The translations under genes were made by a program, and so were the position numbers. Shown here in pieces: positions 18,140-26,094 of a stretch of DNA of 64,000 bases. This DNA is from Larkinella soli (GTDB lineage: Bacteria > Bacteroidota > Bacteroidia > Cytophagales > Spirosomataceae), in the NCBI RefSeq assembly GCF_003703975.1, contig NZ_QTJY01000018.1:1-64000 (forward strand), in the 5' to 3' direction. Numbering within the stretch: the first letter of the stretch is position 1; each line of letters begins with the position of its first letter. The notes under the pieces are model-generated. The model was not told the origin of the DNA. It searched no databases and was given only the letters and a program-made list of their open reading frames with translations.

Positions 18140-18547
18140 TCAGGCGGCCATGCGGGTCAGGCGGTAGGCTTCGTACAGCGTCGCGATGTGTTCGGTCCGG
18201 TAAGCGCCGGGCGGGTAGGCGGGGTTGTCGAAGCAGAGGGCGATGCCGTCGGCGGTGACGGCGAGGACGCGCCCGCAGGTGCAGCGCCCGTTGACCAGTT
18301 CGATCACGACGATGCCGGAAACCCGGCCCCAGTCTTCCCGCCCGACCGGGAAGCCGACGATGGTTTCGTGGCGGTCGAGCGTCGGCGCCATGTGTTCGGT
18401 CAGCACCTCGAAAGGGCGGGGCTGGTGAAGCCGACTACGGCTTTCCGGCGGGCCGACAAAGGGCTGGGGAGGAGTTTCGAGGAGGAAATGGGATTGGTGC
18501 TGAGACTTCTTTGACGAAATCCCAGATTTACTCTTTCTGTTGGGCAT
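18140..18547 (-). CDS. Solo degenerate S24 (LexA/UmuD-like) domain protein
   Basis: A 135-residue protein with a low-complexity N-terminus (MPNRKSKSGISSKKSQHQSH) and a C-terminal half that aligns with the S24 domain of the HTH-S24 protein at 31680-32396. EDWGRVSGIVVIEL matches SNWEYQSGGIYAVIY, and ALCFDNPAYPP matches TLHSDNPNGG. The catalytic Ser of the usual GxSMxP is His here (EHMAPTL), and the Lys region reads RCTCGRV instead of VVKR. No HTH is present. It is probably non-cleaving, perhaps a partner or antagonist of full-length S24 repressors; that role is inference. It sits behind leader element copy 2. Confidence 0.7.
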   Translation of the reverse strand: MPNRKSKSGISSKKSQHQSHFLLETPPQPFVGPPESRSRLHQPRPFEVLTEHMAPTLDRHETIVGFPVGREDWGRVSGIVVIELVNGRCTCGRVLAVTADGIALCFDNPAYPPGAYRTEHIATLYEAYRLTRMAA

Positions 18548-18568
18548 AAGAAAGAAGGATTAAAAATA

Positions 18569-18646
18569 GGCCGGTCACTGCCCAACAGTTACTCATCACT
18601 CAAGAGCAATGGTAAGAGAGTGGGGACTTTCACCCTTTTGCCGGCC
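18569..18646 (-). ncRNA. Structured 5' leader element, copy 2
   Basis: This 78-nt core on the minus strand has the same opening (GGCCGGCAAAAGG) and closing (GCAGTGACCGGCC) blocks as the element at 241-311. The first hairpin is GGG-TGAAAGT-CCC, where copy 1 has AAGG/CCTT, a compensatory difference. The second is CATTGCTC-TT-GAGTGATG flanked by TTAC/GTAA. It lies 22 bases upstream of the S24-like start codon and about 69 bases into the predicted transcript. It matches no riboswitch class that I recognise. Confidence 0.6.
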
Positions 18647-18675
18647 AGGCTTTTGAACGTCTCTTTTTGTACCAT
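18589..18675 (-). CDS. Possible leader peptide overlapping RNA element copy 2
   Basis: A 28-residue frame starts at ATG 18675, preceded by a Shine-Dalgarno-like CAGGAGC, and ends with TAA at 18589 inside the element's second hairpin. It carries AGKRVK; the frame in copy 1 has AGKRCK encoded by the same GCCGGCAAAAGG block. Translation would pass through the 5' strand of the closing stem and stop before its 3' strand. Coding status is unproven. Confidence 0.38.
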   Translation of the reverse strand: MVQKETFKSLAGKRVKVPTLLPLLLSDE

Positions 18676-18721
18676 GCTCCTGAGTGATTAGAGTGAGTAA
18701 ATAGTAACTAATTGGGCGGCT

Positions 18722-18752
18722 CAAAGGTAGAAGCTTGCGATATGGGAAGCAA
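18722..18752 (-). promoter_or_regulatory. Bacteroidota-type promoter for leader copy 2
   Basis: On the minus strand TTG (18752-18750), exactly 20 bases, then TACCTTTG (18729-18722). Transcription should start near 18715, well upstream of the S24-like start at 18547. It is identical in -7 octamer and spacing to the promoter at 373-403. Confidence 0.7.
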
Positions 18753-18972
18753 GACGAAGAATTGAGAAGCCGCCCGGCCAGCCCAAAAAGTGCCAAACCG
18801 CACTTTCTGACCTGGCCCCGTAGCGGCCCTGTCTTTAAAAACCGAACCCCGCAAAAACAATCAAAAGTGCCTTTAAGCACTGATTCGCTTGCTGCCGTCT
18901 TTTAGTACCTACAAACATTCGGTCGCAGAGCGACCCGATTGAAGGGTGTGCCCTTCCCGTGTCCGCCCGGCC

Positions 18973-19170
18973 CTTGAGAGGTGGTTTGGGGAAGCGTTCA
19001 TCCTGAAGAACGAGGGACGCCGGACCACCCCCCGGCCCCCTCCTTAGCAAGGAGGGGGTGAGCGCGCTGCCCCTTTTCAGTCCTGCGGAGCCACCCCCTC
19101 CTTAGCAAGGAGGGGGCCGGGGGGTGGTCGGCGGGATGACAAAAACCCTTTCCCAAAAACAACCTCTAAG
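18973..19170. repeat. Composite nested inverted repeat with a REP pair
   Basis: Outer arms (left CTTGAGAGGTGGTTTGGGGA, right ending CCCAAAAACAACCTCTAAG) enclose degenerate GTCATCC arms, which enclose a REP pair at 19022-19060 and 19091-19129. The same outer arm occurs at 32582, so this is a repeated unit about 200 bases long. Apart from this unit, the leader of the S24-like gene and the hairpin at 19197, I see nothing in 18548-19306. Confidence 0.72.
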
Positions 19171-19196
19171 AGGGCTGGGTTGCCGGTGCGGTTGGG

Positions 19197-19227
19197 GGTA
19201 AAAATCCGACCGGAGTCGGTTTTTACC
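19197..19227 (-). terminator. Probable terminator hairpin
   Basis: GGTAAAAATCCGACC and GTCGGTTTTTACC flank a GGA loop, about 80 bases past the stop of the thioredoxin-like gene on the minus strand. The stem is AT-rich at its base, and the assignment is moderate. Confidence 0.45.
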
Positions 19228-19306
19228 GACCTGTTGTCGCAACCAATCGGACCCTCGATTTGTAGCCGGATTTTGAAATTCTAAACAGGAGAGCAAAGGC
19301 ACGACG

Positions 19307-20419
19307 TTATTTCCCCAGCAGCACGGCTACTTTCTTCTGTAAGGCCGCTTCTTCCAGATTTCGGGCGACGATGCGGCCCTGCTGGTCGATCAGGTAGGTT
19401 TGCGGGATTTCGGTAATGGCATACCGGTCTTTCACTTCCTGATTCGTTCCGGCCAGCAATTGAAGACCTGCCGGCCGGTGTCTCCGGAGTGCCTGTTTCC
19501 ACTGCCGCTCGTTGTCGTCGATGGAAATGCCGATCACCGTAAGGCCCTGCCCGGCATAGGCGGTATGGAGTCGCTTCAGGGCAGGCACCTGTTTGAGGCA
19601 CGGGCCGCACCAGCTGGCCCAGAAATCCACCACCACCAGCTTTTTCGCCGGTGATTTCAGCCGATGCATGGCCCCGCTGCTGTCCGGCAGCGTAAAATTG
19701 AAGGCGGCCTGGCCCGGTTCCGTGGCCTGTCGGCGGGCGGTCCGTTTTTTAAGCTCCTGATCCAGTCGCGCAAAGGTCGCATAGTGACCCATTTGCCCTT
19801 TGAATTCGGCCAGTTGGGCGGCCGTAAATTCTTCCCCCAGATTCTCCCAATACTGACCCAGCAGATACAGATTGAAAAAGGTGAAAGGACGCCGGGTAAT
19901 GAAGTTCTGACGGTGGGTGAAAAAATAGATACTGACGGAGTCGTTCTGCTTCTTTAACCTGGAAACCAGGGCGGTATCTCCTTTGGCCTGAGCCGCCGTT
20001 TTTTCCGAGTACAAACGGACCAGTTCGTCCCGAATAGGTGCAATAAACCGGTTTTCGTACTGATCCCATTCCGAATGCAGTTTCGACCCGCTAACCGCAT
20101 ACGTTTCGTCGTCGTGTATCTCCATCCGGATCGGGGCTTGTTCCAGAAAAACCGGGTAGGTTTTGCGGAAGGTATCGATCCGGACGGCATACAACCCCGG
20201 CTCCGTCAGGTTCCCTTTAAAAACAAAATCGGCCCCGTTGCTCCTGACCGAATCGACGGGCGTCTGGTCGGCGGCCAGCAGGTATAGGTTCGACTGAACG
20301 GCTTTAGGCAGACGACCGTTCAGCGTGAACGATGACGGAGGGTCGGATGGCGAGCAGCCGAAGGCAAATACGGCCAGCAGGCTAAGGCTGAAAAACCGGG
20401 CAGAAGTGAAGGCTTTCAT
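19307..20419 (-). CDS. TlpA-like thioredoxin-fold lipoprotein with DUF4369-like N-terminus
   Basis: A 370-residue protein with a lipoprotein signal (SLLAVFAFGC, Cys near residue 22). The N-terminal beta domain reads FTLNGRLPKAVQSNLYLL, as in DUF4369 proteins, and the C-terminal thioredoxin domain has VVDFWASWCGPCLKQVPAL with the CxxC pair. The cis-Pro segment is ITEIPQTYLID. It probably reduces periplasmic disulfides from a membrane anchor. ATG 20419 is used because it begins a good signal peptide; a longer frame begins at 20452. A possible -7 box TATCTTTC lies just upstream. Confidence 0.9.
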   Translation of the reverse strand: MKAFTSARFFSLSLLAVFAFGCSPSDPPSSFTLNGRLPKAVQSNLYLLAADQTPVDSVRSNGADFVFKGNLTEPGLYAVRIDTFRKTYPVFLEQAPIRMEIHDDETYAVSGSKLHSEWDQYENRFIAPIRDELVRLYSEKTAAQAKGDTALVSRLKKQNDSVSIYFFTHRQNFITRRPFTFFNLYLLGQYWENLGEEFTAAQLAEFKGQMGHYATFARLDQELKKRTARRQATEPGQAAFNFTLPDSSGAMHRLKSPAKKLVVVDFWASWCGPCLKQVPALKRLHTAYAGQGLTVIGISIDDNERQWKQALRRHRPAGLQLLAGTNQEVKDRYAITEIPQTYLIDQQGRIVARNLEEAALQKKVAVLLGK

Positions 20420-20500
20420 GGCGGAGTGTGGACGGAAAGCCGTTGCCGGCATTGGCTGAAAGATACGAAATTAACCGATTCGCCGACCCTGCCGGCCGCT

Positions 20501-21811
20501 TTACTTCTCCGCGGCCTGATATACCATTTTTCCGCCTTTAATGACGGTTTTTACCTTCGTCAATGACCGGGGGAAGGTCTGTTCCAGGTCGCCGTCGAAC
20601 GCCACCAGATCGGCTTTCATGCCTTTTTTGAGAATGCCCGTATGCGTCAGAATGCCGAGTGCTTTGGCGGCATGGTAGGTGGCCGTGCGGAGGGCGTCCG
20701 CGGCCGAAAGGCCCGCTTCGAAATAGGACAGCACCACGTCTACCGAACCCTCACCCCGTCCGACGCCTTTGATGTCAAAATAATAATCCGACCCGGCCAC
20801 GATCATGACACCCTTTTCCCGGGCCCGTCGGATGCGGTCATGGAAGGTGTTGAGGCTGGTGGCGATGTAGTCCTCGGCTTCCTTGCCTTTCATCCCGATG
20901 CCGGCCACCATGATGGCGGCTTTTTCGCGCGAGACGTCCGTCGGCACCACATAGGCCCCCCGCTTCGCCATCAGGATTAAGGTGCTGTCCGACAGTGCAT
21001 AGCCGTGTTCGATGCCGTCGACGCCGGCCAGCACCGCATCCCGCGCCGACTCGTCGTAGGTGGCATGGGCCGTGACGGGAATACCGTTCTCATGGGCGGT
21101 GGCGACGATGGCTTTGATTTCTTCCGGGGCCAGCACCCGGTTATCCGTGTTCATGCACACCTTGATGACGTTGACGCCCTGCTTCAGGTGTTCGAGCACG
21201 GCCGCCCGGGCGTCGGCGGCCCCCCGAATAACCCGGTACTCCTGTTTGATAACGAAGGTGTCGGCCGGGGCCAGCTTTCCGAACTGCCCGCCCGGCGGAC
21301 TCAGGATCGGCCCTGAAACGTACATGGTCGGACCGGGCGCTTTCCCCTCGGCCAGCAGTTTCCGGAGCTGCACGTCCAGAAACTGTCCGGAGTTGCCGAC
21401 GTCGCGCACGGTGGTGATTCCGGCCTCCAGGTCGGCTTTGGCAAAGGCCAGGGCCTGCCGCATCCGTTCTTCTGCCGGTATTTTGGAGGCATCTTCCATC
21501 CCGGTCCGGGTTTGTTTCTGGTTGAGCAACAGGTGCGTATGCGCATCGATCAGACCGGGTGCAACCGTGTGGCGGCTCAGATCGAGGACGATGGCGCCTT
21601 TAGGAGCCGACAGACGGGGGCCGATCTGACGGATGACCCCGTCCTGAATCAGAATTTCCTGTTTGGAAAGAAAGCTGTTTTTCTCGCTGTCGTACAGCTT
21701 CCCGGCCCGGATCAGGATCGGTTTTGAAGCCGGTGGCTGGGCATTGGCGGTGAGGATAAGACTGGAAAAGAGTACAGTTGTAATAAAAAGGCGGGTAAAA
21801 GCCGGGAACAT
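20501..21811 (-). CDS. Exported metal-dependent amidohydrolase
   Basis: A 436-residue protein with signal peptide LFITTVLFSSLILTANAQ. The amidohydrolase motifs are APGLIDAHTHLLL near 75 (HxH), a mid-domain Lys in NVIKVCMN, VTAHATY and IEHGYAL for the next two His, and AGSDYYFDIKG for the Asp. It resembles imidazolonepropionase/prolidase-like periplasmic amidohydrolases, and the substrate is not inferable. The C-terminus returns to the small beta domain with GMKADLVAFDGD. It begins 81 bases upstream of the thioredoxin-like gene on the same strand. 21812-22052 shows no gene. Confidence 0.9.
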   Translation of the reverse strand: MFPAFTRLFITTVLFSSLILTANAQPPASKPILIRAGKLYDSEKNSFLSKQEILIQDGVIRQIGPRLSAPKGAIVLDLSRHTVAPGLIDAHTHLLLNQKQTRTGMEDASKIPAEERMRQALAFAKADLEAGITTVRDVGNSGQFLDVQLRKLLAEGKAPGPTMYVSGPILSPPGGQFGKLAPADTFVIKQEYRVIRGAADARAAVLEHLKQGVNVIKVCMNTDNRVLAPEEIKAIVATAHENGIPVTAHATYDESARDAVLAGVDGIEHGYALSDSTLILMAKRGAYVVPTDVSREKAAIMVAGIGMKGKEAEDYIATSLNTFHDRIRRAREKGVMIVAGSDYYFDIKGVGRGEGSVDVVLSYFEAGLSAADALRTATYHAAKALGILTHTGILKKGMKADLVAFDGDLEQTFPRSLTKVKTVIKGGKMVYQAAEK

Positions 21812-22052
21812 AGGTCGGGTATGGTATGTATCAGGAACAAACTGAAAATTGACTAAAAACAATGGAAGGAAGAAATTATCCGTCGGGATATAAAGTCCCG
21901 CTGTGCAATGTGCTACTGATCAACTGCATGGATTCTGACCAATAAAAGGGAGTCGGGTAACCGTTGGCTCGACTTATCCGGTTTATCGCGCGGTGCCGAA
22001 ACCCCGGCCTACCACACCGGTTTCCGTTTAGGTAACCAAATCAAGCAACCTT

Positions 22053-22565
22053 ATGGAAACTCAACGGACTCTGAACGCCCTGGAACTGGATAAGCTCCGG
22101 GACAGAATCAAGGACATCCGCATCTGTATGCTCACCACCCAGGAAGCGGACGGCGATTTCCACACCCGCCCGATGGCCACCCACGACATGGACCCGGACG
22201 GCTCCCTGTGGTTCTTTACCTATGAAAACTCGAACAAAGTGGACGAGATCCGGCAGAACCCGCGGGTGGCGCTGGCCTTTGCCGACACCGATTCGGAGGT
22301 CTACGTCTCCACCACCGGCTATGCCGAAGTGGTAAAAGACCGGGGCAAAATCGACGAACTCTGGAGCGACATTCTGAAAACCTGGTTTCCCAACGGCAAG
22401 GACGATCCCGAAATCACGCTGCTGAAGGTAACCACCAACGCGGGCGAATATTGGGACCGGCCGGGCGGCAAAATGGTCAAGCTGTTTGAAATGGCGAAAG
22501 GCGCCCTGACCGGCGCGTCCGACAAAACCGGCCGGAATGAAAAGTTTGGCGACGAGCCGGTTTGA
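22053..22565 (+). CDS. Pyridoxamine 5'-phosphate oxidase-like (general stress FMN) protein
   Basis: A 170-residue split-barrel flavin-binding protein of the general stress protein 26 type: IRICMLTTQEADGDFHTRPMATHDMDPDGSLWFFTYENSNK, followed by PRVALAFADTDSEVYVSTTGYAEV. Members bind FMN or F420-like cofactors, and few have proven activity. The stop is followed within 10 bases by a very strong terminator, so the gene is monocistronic. Confidence 0.88.
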   Translation: METQRTLNALELDKLRDRIKDIRICMLTTQEADGDFHTRPMATHDMDPDGSLWFFTYENSNKVDEIRQNPRVALAFADTDSEVYVSTTGYAEVVKDRGKIDELWSDILKTWFPNGKDDPEITLLKVTTNAGEYWDRPGGKMVKLFEMAKGALTGASDKTGRNEKFGDEPV

Positions 22566-22571
22566 CGTCAG

Positions 22572-22620
22572 GGAGGGCCGCCGGATCGCCGGCCTGGCGA
22601 TCCGGCGGCCCTCCTTTTTT
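22572..22620 (+). terminator. Very strong rho-independent terminator
   Basis: GGAGGGCCGCCGGATCGCC and GGCGATCCGGCGGCCCTCC form a perfect 19-bp stem around a 5-base loop, followed by six T. Confidence 0.92.
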
Positions 22621-22665
22621 CGGATAACCCATTCATTCTTCCCGGACGGCCGGAGCCGCTCCCAT

Positions 22666-23988
22666 TCAGGCGATCCGGTAGCGGGAGGCCAGCCCAACGA
22701 CGGCGATGGCCCCAAGTACCAGCCCGCCGGCCAGCAGCCCGATGGAGGGAGCGGAGAACCGGCTCAACGCCATCCCCGCGACGAACGACCCGGTTACGTC
22801 CGAGAAGTTGACCAGCGCCATATAGGTAGTAAACTGCGAACCTTCAACGCCCTTCCGGCATATTGCCATCAGGACGGGCATAGCCGCGATGCTCAGGCAG
22901 GGGTCCATGATGTACCAGGTAATCAGGGCATTACGGGTGAAAGACCGCTCGGCCCAGTAGGAAGCCAGCGCGTTGATTCCGATCAGGTAGACCGCCGTCA
23001 GCAGCATGACCCAGATCAGCAGCCGCCGGGGGCCGAGCCAGTCGGCCAGATAGCCGCCCAGCAGGCTGACCCCCATCGCCAGCAGCATGCCGTAGGTTCC
23101 GGTCAGCACCGATACCTCGGTATCCGCCCAGCCCAGCCGACGGATCAGATGGAAATTAAAAACCCGGATGAACAGGCTGTGGCTGATGTAAACCAGCAGA
23201 ATGGAGCCGAACAACACCAGACTCCGTCTTGAAAACAGGCCCCGGAACAATTCCCGGAACAGCCATCGGTAGGATCGGCCGGGCGGGCGGTCTGCGGGTT
23301 CCGGGCGTTTCCGTCCGAAAGGCAGAAGCCGGTCTTCGGGCCGTTCGCGGAGGAAAAACGTCAGCACGGTAAGCGCCAGCAGCAGTCCTGATTGAGCCAG
23401 GGCCGCCACCCGGAACCCTTCACTGCGCAGCAGGTAGGCAAAAACCACCGCGCCGAAGCCGGTACCCCCCAGAAACCCCGCCCGCATGAACGCATTGATC
23501 CGCCCCCGTTCGGATTCCGGAATCACCGAAATAGCCATCGCGTCGACGCCGGCATCCTGCACGGACGCAAACACGGAGTGAACCAGGAAAGTGGTCGCCA
23601 GCAGGCCGGTCTGGGTGACCGGGTCCTGAACCAGCAGCAAGCCGAGCGAAGCCAGAAAAGCCATCAGCTGCGAACCCAGCACCCAGGGCCGGCGCCGGCC
23701 CATCGGAGAACTCTGGTAACGGTCGATAAAAGGCCCCCAGAGGAACTGAAATGCCCACGGCAGGCCGACGGTGGCGACAAAGGCGCCGATTACCTGCGGT
23801 TTTACGCTTTCGGCCGTCAGGTAGTTGGATAGCGCCGTAAGCGAAAAACCGGCCGGAATTCCCTGGAGGGCGTAGAGGTAAAAAAAGGTAAAATACCGCA
23901 GCCCCCTGCTTTCGCTGAGTACGGTCGGAAGCGACCACCGGGGCGATTCGGTAAGTTTACCGGCGGAGGGAGTGGAGGGGGTCGGCAT
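22666..23988 (-). CDS. MFS permease, AmpG-like
   Basis: A 440-residue protein with about 12-14 hydrophobic helices. YLYALQGIPAGFSLTALSNYL near residue 40 and LPWAFQFLWGPFIDRY near 75 are typical of AmpG/acetyl-CoA transporter-type MFS proteins. FASVQDAGVDAMAISVIPESERGRINAFM matches the conserved loop. AmpG imports anhydro-muropeptides for cell-wall recycling, but this clade in Bacteroidota is functionally broad, so the substrate is tentative. It is convergent with the FMN protein gene. Confidence 0.82.
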   Translation of the reverse strand: MPTPSTPSAGKLTESPRWSLPTVLSESRGLRYFTFFYLYALQGIPAGFSLTALSNYLTAESVKPQVIGAFVATVGLPWAFQFLWGPFIDRYQSSPMGRRRPWVLGSQLMAFLASLGLLLVQDPVTQTGLLATTFLVHSVFASVQDAGVDAMAISVIPESERGRINAFMRAGFLGGTGFGAVVFAYLLRSEGFRVAALAQSGLLLALTVLTFFLRERPEDRLLPFGRKRPEPADRPPGRSYRWLFRELFRGLFSRRSLVLFGSILLVYISHSLFIRVFNFHLIRRLGWADTEVSVLTGTYGMLLAMGVSLLGGYLADWLGPRRLLIWVMLLTAVYLIGINALASYWAERSFTRNALITWYIMDPCLSIAAMPVLMAICRKGVEGSQFTTYMALVNFSDVTGSFVAGMALSRFSAPSIGLLAGGLVLGAIAVVGLASRYRIA

Positions 23989-24134
23989 GAAAGATCCGGA
24001 GCGGAAAGACGTTGCTGAGAAGCCAACCTTCTGTTTGCGGGGAATGTTTGATCGCTTTCCTTCCTGCCTTCTTCCGACGGCCCCTGTAGCCTCCGGGACC
24101 GGTTGCCTGTCTGACAGACACCAGCCGATTTCAG

Positions 24135-25193
24135 TTAACTTCCTAAAATACCTTTCAGAATGTCTGAGACCGGCCCGGCCAGAATAGGCCCCAGCACGGC
24201 CAGTATTCGGGGGAGCGTGGAAGAAAAAAAGGAAGGGTTATTCTGCTCCTTTAACAGGGCGGACCTCTCCGGCTCCCTGAATCCCCGAACGATGATGATT
24301 CGTCTTTTTTCATCCAGAATGTAGGCGGCCGGCAAATACAGAGCCGCAAGAACCAGGGTATGGAATCCGCCGATTACGGCCGTAAATACTTTGCCGAACT
24401 CCTTGGCAGGAACGCTTAAATCCCTGGCTCCATGCGGTATATAGGCATAAGTCCAGGTAAGGGTGGCGCTCTGGCGCAGAACACCGGCAATCAATAGGGC
24501 CGTAGCACAATAGAGAAAAAGTCTTAAATATCGGATTTGCTCGTTCGTTGCTTTTAACTGAAAGGCATACTCCTTATTGACCCATTGTCTGGGCCAGATG
24601 AAAATCGTCACCGTCAGAATAACTGCCAGGGCAACTCCATAAGTGAATGAGTTTACCAACCGCATGGACTCCATGATATTGGAGAAATTAAATTCCTTCG
24701 AGCGATGGGCGATGCTTTGGCTGATAATTTCTTCGATCAGGTACAAATGACCTCCATAAAAATAATATAAAACGACACCGACGCCGGCCGAAACACCGGC
24801 GATTCCTGCTGACTTTACCAGGAAACGCTTTCGGTCGGACGAATCGACATACAATAAGAACAGGATGACGAAGGATATACAAACGCAGATAAACGTGTTT
24901 ACGGCCACTGAAAAAACCCAGATCAATCTTCCGTTAAACCGCTGGGAAACAATGGTGGCACTTGTCATCCGGTGGGAAATGCTGTCGCCCTGAACATAAG
25001 CTGCCGACGGTTTATGGATACCCTGGTTCTTCAATGGATATTTCAATTTCTCATCCAGCGTATAAAGCAGTGACGGTTTCAGCTTCCTGTAAATGTATTT
25101 CTCGGAATAATAGCCGTACAGGCCAATGAGAACAACCACCAGAAAGAGCGGAATGAGTGCAATCAGCTTTCTTTCAAAAATATCTTCTCTCAT
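24135..25193 (-). CDS. Hypothetical polytopic membrane protein, AT-richer than neighbours
   Basis: A 352-residue protein with about six hydrophobic segments: residues 9-28, about 85-115, 128-150, 190-210, 230-250 and 280-305. A soluble loop near 30-80 contains a Lys/Tyr-rich stretch. The C-terminus (PRILAVLGPILAGPVSDILKGILG) may be amphipathic. I recognise no family. Codon and base composition are visibly less GC-rich than the flanking genes, which may mean recent acquisition. It has no obvious operon partner. Confidence 0.78.
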   Translation of the reverse strand: MREDIFERKLIALIPLFLVVVLIGLYGYYSEKYIYRKLKPSLLYTLDEKLKYPLKNQGIHKPSAAYVQGDSISHRMTSATIVSQRFNGRLIWVFSVAVNTFICVCISFVILFLLYVDSSDRKRFLVKSAGIAGVSAGVGVVLYYFYGGHLYLIEEIISQSIAHRSKEFNFSNIMESMRLVNSFTYGVALAVILTVTIFIWPRQWVNKEYAFQLKATNEQIRYLRLFLYCATALLIAGVLRQSATLTWTYAYIPHGARDLSVPAKEFGKVFTAVIGGFHTLVLAALYLPAAYILDEKRRIIIVRGFREPERSALLKEQNNPSFFSSTLPRILAVLGPILAGPVSDILKGILGS

Positions 25194-25420
25194 AATCTGC
25201 TGTATATAAGCCCGTCAGGCAATGAAGATTAATGGAAGAAAGTTAATGAAACCGCGGTCGTCCCAACACGGGCAATCTCCCGTTTTCCCGCCGTATTTTA
25301 CCTGTAATCCGGCTGGTTATGAATGAATAAAGGTGTTACTTTTTCGAGGGTTTCAAGTCTTAGTAGTTGAGGGGCAACCAGAACCGTTGCACTGATCGTC
25401 AACAGGACCGATTGAAATCC

Positions 25421-26041
25421 ATGAACACCGCTAAAATCGCTACGGGCTTTTCCCGGCTCCGCGAACGCGAACTTGAGCACAAGGCCCGACACATTCTCTC
25501 CTGCCTGACCGACAATCCCGCTTTTCCCAGGCCGATTCCCTCGCTGGCCGACATCCGCGCGACGCTCGACGCCTACAGTGCCGCCCTGATCAGCGCCATC
25601 GACGGCTCGCCCGAAGACCTGAGCTTCAAACGTCAGAAGCGCGCCCAGCTCGAAGGAGAGCTGAACCTGCTGGCTCTCTACGTGCAGGTCGCCGGCCACG
25701 GCAAACGCGAGGTGCTCCTGACCTCCGGCTTCGACCTGTCGAAAATACCCTGGCCGATTGAGCCGCTGCCCCGGCCGCAAAACTTCCGGGTCGAGCCGGG
25801 CAACCGGCAGGGGAGTGTCCGGCTGAGTGTGCAGGGCGTCGACGGCGCCGTCAACTACCTGTTTCAGTATGCCTCTTTGCCGGTCCGTTCCGACAGCGAC
25901 TGGGTCAATTTCGTATCCTTCAGGGCCCAGGCAAAGATCGATAACCTGACCAGCGGCAAACAGTATGTTTTCCGGGTCGCCGGGGTCGGCAGCCATCCCG
26001 TGCGGGTATTTTCCGAGGAAGTTTGCAGCGTAGTGACGTAA
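25421..26041 (+). CDS. Fibronectin type III-like domain protein
   Basis: A 206-residue protein. Residues 1-110 are mostly helical (FSRLRERELEHKARHIL, then FKRQKRAQLEGELNLLALYVQ). Residues 120-205 read as a fibronectin type III domain: PRPQNFRVEPGNRQGSVRLSVQGVDGAVNYLFQYA and LTSGKQYVFRVAGVGS. There is no signal peptide. Similar small proteins of unknown function are common in the phylum. ATG 25421 is chosen, since the frame extends upstream without another ATG. The esterase gene follows on the same strand. Confidence 0.75.
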   Translation: MNTAKIATGFSRLRERELEHKARHILSCLTDNPAFPRPIPSLADIRATLDAYSAALISAIDGSPEDLSFKRQKRAQLEGELNLLALYVQVAGHGKREVLLTSGFDLSKIPWPIEPLPRPQNFRVEPGNRQGSVRLSVQGVDGAVNYLFQYASLPVRSDSDWVNFVSFRAQAKIDNLTSGKQYVFRVAGVGSHPVRVFSEEVCSVVT

Positions 26042-26050
26042 AAATTACCG

Positions 26051-26058
26051 TATTTTTG
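26051..26058 (+). promoter_or_regulatory. Possible -7 promoter box
   Basis: TATTTTTG fits TAnnTTTG and lies 37 bases upstream of the esterase ATG at 26095. No well-spaced TTG is present, so confidence is limited. Confidence 0.4.
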
Positions 26059-26094
26059 GAGGCTTCAACCCTTTCAAACCCTCCTTTTTCGTTT

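Noticed and set aside
18596-19050. Minus-strand frames of 94 and 71 codons upstream of the S24-like gene.
   Set aside because: They run through the promoter and repeat sequence, are rich in Pro/Arg/Gly, and have no start context.
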